The position numbers and the translations under genes are program-made. From assembly GCA_029240015.1 (NCBI GenBank), contig JARBTU010000074.1:1-7574 (forward strand): a stretch of DNA of 7,574 bases. The letters run 5' to 3'. The DNA is from Oscillospiraceae bacterium. Its GTDB lineage: Bacteria; Bacillota; Clostridia; Oscillospirales; Ruminococcaceae. Under the pieces are notes generated by a model. The model saw nothing but the letters and a program-made list of their open reading frames with translations. It ran no database searches and was not told the DNA's origin. Positions 5,894-7,574 of this stretch are shown here, one piece after another; the stretch's first letter is position 1; each line of letters opens with the position of its first letter.

Positions 5894-6032
5894 CATAAAA
5901 AACAATTTAAAAAATAATTTGTAAAAAAATAAACATCTATATGAATTATGCGCATTTTGCATGCCTTTTAGTCAAGTATTATTGATGCTTTTTAAAAATA
6001 ATAAAAAAATAAGTTTTTATTATTAAAAAACA
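5894..6032. other. AT-rich divergent intergenic stretch, no gene seen
   Basis: This is the central part of a 374-bp gap (5844-6217) between the M23 gene and serC. It is dominated by A- and T-tracts and contains the short palindromes ATGCGCAT and GCATGC near 5948-5963. I see no start codon with a ribosome site, no RNA gene signature and no repeat shared with elsewhere in the window. The A-tracts just upstream of the serC -35 may act as an UP element or bend. Confidence 0.5.
5997..6024. repeat. AT hairpin just upstream of the serC promoter
   Basis: The arms 5997-6007 (AATAATAAAAA) and 6014-6024 are perfect 11-bp reverse complements around a 6-nt loop. A further T5/A5 pairing is possible outside after a 3-base bulge. 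It ends 8 bp before the serC -35. No gene is transcribed into it from either side, so it is not needed as a terminator. Confidence 0.45.
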
Positions 6033-6061
6033 TTGACTATTAATCAATAAAAAAATATAAT
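6033..6061 (+). promoter_or_regulatory. Strong sigma-A-type promoter of the serC-serA operon
   Basis: TTGACT (6033-6038), 17-bp spacer, TATAAT (6056-6061): 11 of 12 consensus bases, with A-rich DNA upstream. Transcription should start near 6068, about 150 nt before the serC ATG. Confidence 0.75.
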
Positions 6062-6073
6062 TAAATTAATGTC

Positions 6074-6106
6074 CTCTTTTTATGCTTTGTTGCATAAAAG
6101 AGTTTT
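6074..6106 (+). terminator. Hairpin in the serC leader, possible attenuator
   Basis: Stem 6074-6085 with 6092-6102 (CTCTTTTTATGC against GCATAAAAGAG; one bulged T at 6077, 11 base pairs), loop TTTGTT, followed by TTTT and, 11 bases later, a run of eight T. It begins about 6 nt into the predicted transcript. It has the form of a weak intrinsic terminator inside the leader. A 5'-stabilising hairpin is an alternative. Confidence 0.45.
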
Positions 6107-6158
6107 AATGATCATTATTTTTTTTAAAGGTGATTGTTAAAATATTATTTATTTAAGA

Positions 6159-6191
6159 CGCATCCATCTGTATCAACAGAAGGTAAATGCG
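6159..6191 (+). promoter_or_regulatory. Second leader stem-loop directly before the serC ribosome site
   Basis: An outer helix CGCAT (6159-6163) with ATGCG (6187-6191), an asymmetric internal loop, and an inner helix TCTGT (6167-6171) with ACAGA (6176-6180) closing the tetraloop ATCA. It ends 8 bp before the GAAAGGA ribosome site. I do not recognise it as a known riboswitch; in particular the T-box consensus is absent. Confidence 0.4.
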
Positions 6192-6217
6192 CCACTCTGA
6201 AAGGAATGAAAACTTTT

Positions 6218-7303
6218 ATGGCTAGAGTCTTTAATTTCAGCGCAGGTCCATCTGTATTGCCTGAATCGGTTCTCCAAAAAGCGGCAAGCGAAATGCTTGA
6301 CTACAACGGCAGCGGTCAATCGGTAATGGAGATGTCCCATCGCAGTAAAGTTTATGAGGAAATCATCAACGGCTGTGAATCCTTGTTAAGAGAAGTTATG
6401 AATATCCCTGACAACTACAAAGTATTGTTTTTACAAGGCGGCGCTTCCTCCCAATTCGCCATGGTTCCTTTAAACCTTATGAATAAATCCGGCAAAGCTG
6501 ATTTCGTACTTACAGGACAATGGGCAAAAAAAGCTTATCAGGAAGCTTCCAGATATGGCGTTGCCAACGTCGTTGCCTCATCAGCAGATAAGACCTTTTC
6601 ATATATTCCGGAACTTGATCCATCCACATTCGATAAGGATGCTGATTACTTCCACATTTGCTTGAACAACACAATTTACGGGACTCGTTTTACCTCTCTT
6701 CCTGAAACAGGTGACGTGCCTCTAATCGCTGACTTAAGCTCCTGCATCCTATCGGAGCCGATTGATGTTTCAAAATTCGGACTTGTTTATGCAGGTGCAC
6801 AAAAAAACATGGGACCTGCAGGACTTACCGTTGTTATCATTCGTGAAGACCTGATTGGAAACGCACGGGATTATACGCCAACCATGTTTAATTATAAAAC
6901 ACATGCAGACAACGATTCGATGTACAATACGCCTCCAACCTATGCAATCTACATATGTAAATTGGTGTTAGAATGGATTAAAAATGACATTGGCGGACTT
7001 GAGAAAATGAAAGAACAAAACGAGAGAAAAGCGAATCTTCTTTATGATTTTCTTGACCAGTCCTCTATGTTCAAAGGCACCGTGGAAAAAGAATGTCGTT
7101 CTTTGATGAACATTCCTTTTGTTACGGGTAACGACGAGTTGGATAAAAAATTCGTATCCGAAGCGGTTCAAAAAGGTTTTGTAAATCTTAAGGGACACCG
7201 TTCTGTGGGTGGAATGAGAGCGTCCATTTATAATGCGATGCCGGTTAAAGGTGTTGAAGCCCTTGTTGAATTCATGAAAGAATTTGAAGCAAATAATAAA
7301 TAA
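6218..7303 (+). CDS. serC: Phosphoserine aminotransferase
   Basis: A 361-residue cytosolic PLP enzyme (class-V fold), the usual length. It converts 3-phosphohydroxypyruvate plus glutamate to O-phosphoserine plus 2-oxoglutarate, the second step of serine synthesis. The N-terminus FNFSAGPSVLP is the family hallmark. The PLP lysine is Lys196 in GAQKNMGPAG. Other expected residues are His41-Arg42 (SHRS), the GGAS phosphate loop (74-77), Trp102, Thr152, Asp172 (ADLSS), Asn237-Thr238 and Arg334 (GGMRAS). I chose ATG 6218 because MARVFNFSAG begins there. The nearby ATG 6206 directly abuts the AAAGGA site, and the frame's earlier TTG (6134) would add an unrelated tail. The ribosome site is 12 nt upstream. 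It is the first gene of an operon with serA, 23 bp downstream, behind a long structured leader that may be regulatory. Confidence 0.97.
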   Translation: MARVFNFSAGPSVLPESVLQKAASEMLDYNGSGQSVMEMSHRSKVYEEIINGCESLLREVMNIPDNYKVLFLQGGASSQFAMVPLNLMNKSGKADFVLTGQWAKKAYQEASRYGVANVVASSADKTFSYIPELDPSTFDKDADYFHICLNNTIYGTRFTSLPETGDVPLIADLSSCILSEPIDVSKFGLVYAGAQKNMGPAGLTVVIIREDLIGNARDYTPTMFNYKTHADNDSMYNTPPTYAIYICKLVLEWIKNDIGGLEKMKEQNERKANLLYDFLDQSSMFKGTVEKECRSLMNIPFVTGNDELDKKFVSEAVQKGFVNLKGHRSVGGMRASIYNAMPVKGVEALVEFMKEFEANNK

Positions 7304-7326
7304 CATTGGAATGGAGTTTACTTACT

Positions 7327-7574
7327 ATGTTTAACATAAAAACTTTAAACAAGATTTCTCCTGCCGGTCTTGATAATTTTGACCGTTCGAAATACACTTG
7401 GGCGGATGAAATGGATGCACCGGATGCTATCATGGTTCGTTCCGCTTCTATGCACGACATGGACTTTCCGAAAAGCCTTAAAGCGATTGCACGTGCCGGT
7501 GCAGGAGTGAACAACATTCCTTGTGATAAATGTTCCGAAGAGGGTATCGTTGTATTTAATACGCCCGGAGCAAA
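7327..7574 (+). CDS. serA: D-3-phosphoglycerate dehydrogenase, N-terminal part (cut by window end)
   Basis: The first 82 codons are present; the rest is outside the window. The enzyme oxidises 3-phosphoglycerate to 3-phosphohydroxypyruvate with NAD, the step before SerC. The visible part is the start of the D-isomer 2-hydroxyacid dehydrogenase substrate domain: MVRSASMHD (residues 36-44), then the diagnostic ARAGAGVNNIP (55-65) and GIVVFNTPGA (73-82). The very short N-terminus before these motifs suits the compact clostridial SerA. ATG 7327 has GGAG at 7313-7316, a 10-nt gap. It lies 23 bp after the serC stop with no terminator between, so the two are cotranscribed. Whether a C-terminal ACT regulatory domain exists cannot be seen. 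Confidence 0.93.
   Translation, partial: MFNIKTLNKISPAGLDNFDRSKYTWADEMDAPDAIMVRSASMHDMDFPKSLKAIARAGAGVNNIPCDKCSEEGIVVFNTPGA

Noticed and set aside
6134..6217. 28-residue N-terminal extension of SerC from TTG 6134
   Set aside because: The family begins just before FNFSAGP; the extension is unrelated sequence and overlaps the leader stem-loop and ribosome site.
6062..6217. T-box riboswitch for serine before serC
   Set aside because: The conserved T-box sequence (AGGGUGGNACCGCG-like) and its antiterminator are absent, and the leader is shorter than typical T-boxes.

Overview
This is an ordinary chromosomal stretch from a low-GC, AT-rich Gram-positive bacterium. A spore-forming Clostridia member (Bacillota), perhaps of the Oscillospiraceae/Ruminococcaceae type, fits best. 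The grounds are strong GGAGG-type ribosome sites, TTGACA/TATAAT promoters with 16-17 bp spacers, hairpin plus T-run terminators, a GTP-type PEP carboxykinase, a surface protein made of choline-binding-type repeats, and a SpoIIQ-like LytM protein with a forespore-type promoter. The taxonomic call is inference; there is no rRNA or other marker here.

Layout, left to right. (1) Bases 1-281: the first four codons of a minus-strand gene leave the window at base 1, with their own promoter, divergent from the next gene. (2) 282-1040 (+): secreted VanY-family D,D-carboxypeptidase lipoprotein. (3) 1041-1225: AT-only palindrome, then a near-consensus promoter. (4) 1226-2995 (+): GTP-dependent PEP carboxykinase, closed by a strong terminator. 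(5) 3114-4157 (+): secreted protein made almost only of cell-wall-binding repeats, with its own promoter. (6) 4204-4905 (-): TVP38/TMEM64 (VTT-domain) membrane protein, convergent with the repeat protein across a shared bidirectional terminator. (7) 5079-5843 (-): membrane-anchored M23/LytM protein resembling SpoIIQ, preceded by a sigma-F-like promoter. (8) 5844-6217: a 374-bp divergent AT-rich intergenic region with the forespore-type promoter on the left, an AT hairpin, a strong housekeeping promoter, and a structured leader of about 150 nt. (9) 6218-7303 (+): serC, followed 23 bp later by serA, which runs off the right edge.

Functionally there are two metabolic units. One is PEP carboxykinase (oxaloacetate/PEP node). 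The other is the serC-serA operon, two successive enzymes of the phosphorylated serine pathway. The rest is cell-envelope biology: peptidoglycan trimming, a wall-binding surface protein, a membrane protein, and a sporulation-type LytM protein. Most genes have their own promoter and terminator, so only serC-serA is clearly an operon.

I found no mobile element, CRISPR array, tRNA or rRNA, and no convincing undescribed multi-gene system. The points most worth a second look are the structured serC leader, the forespore-type promoter and altered catalytic set of the M23 protein, the nested duplications in the repeat-only surface protein, and the AT-only palindromes just upstream of the pckG and serC promoters.
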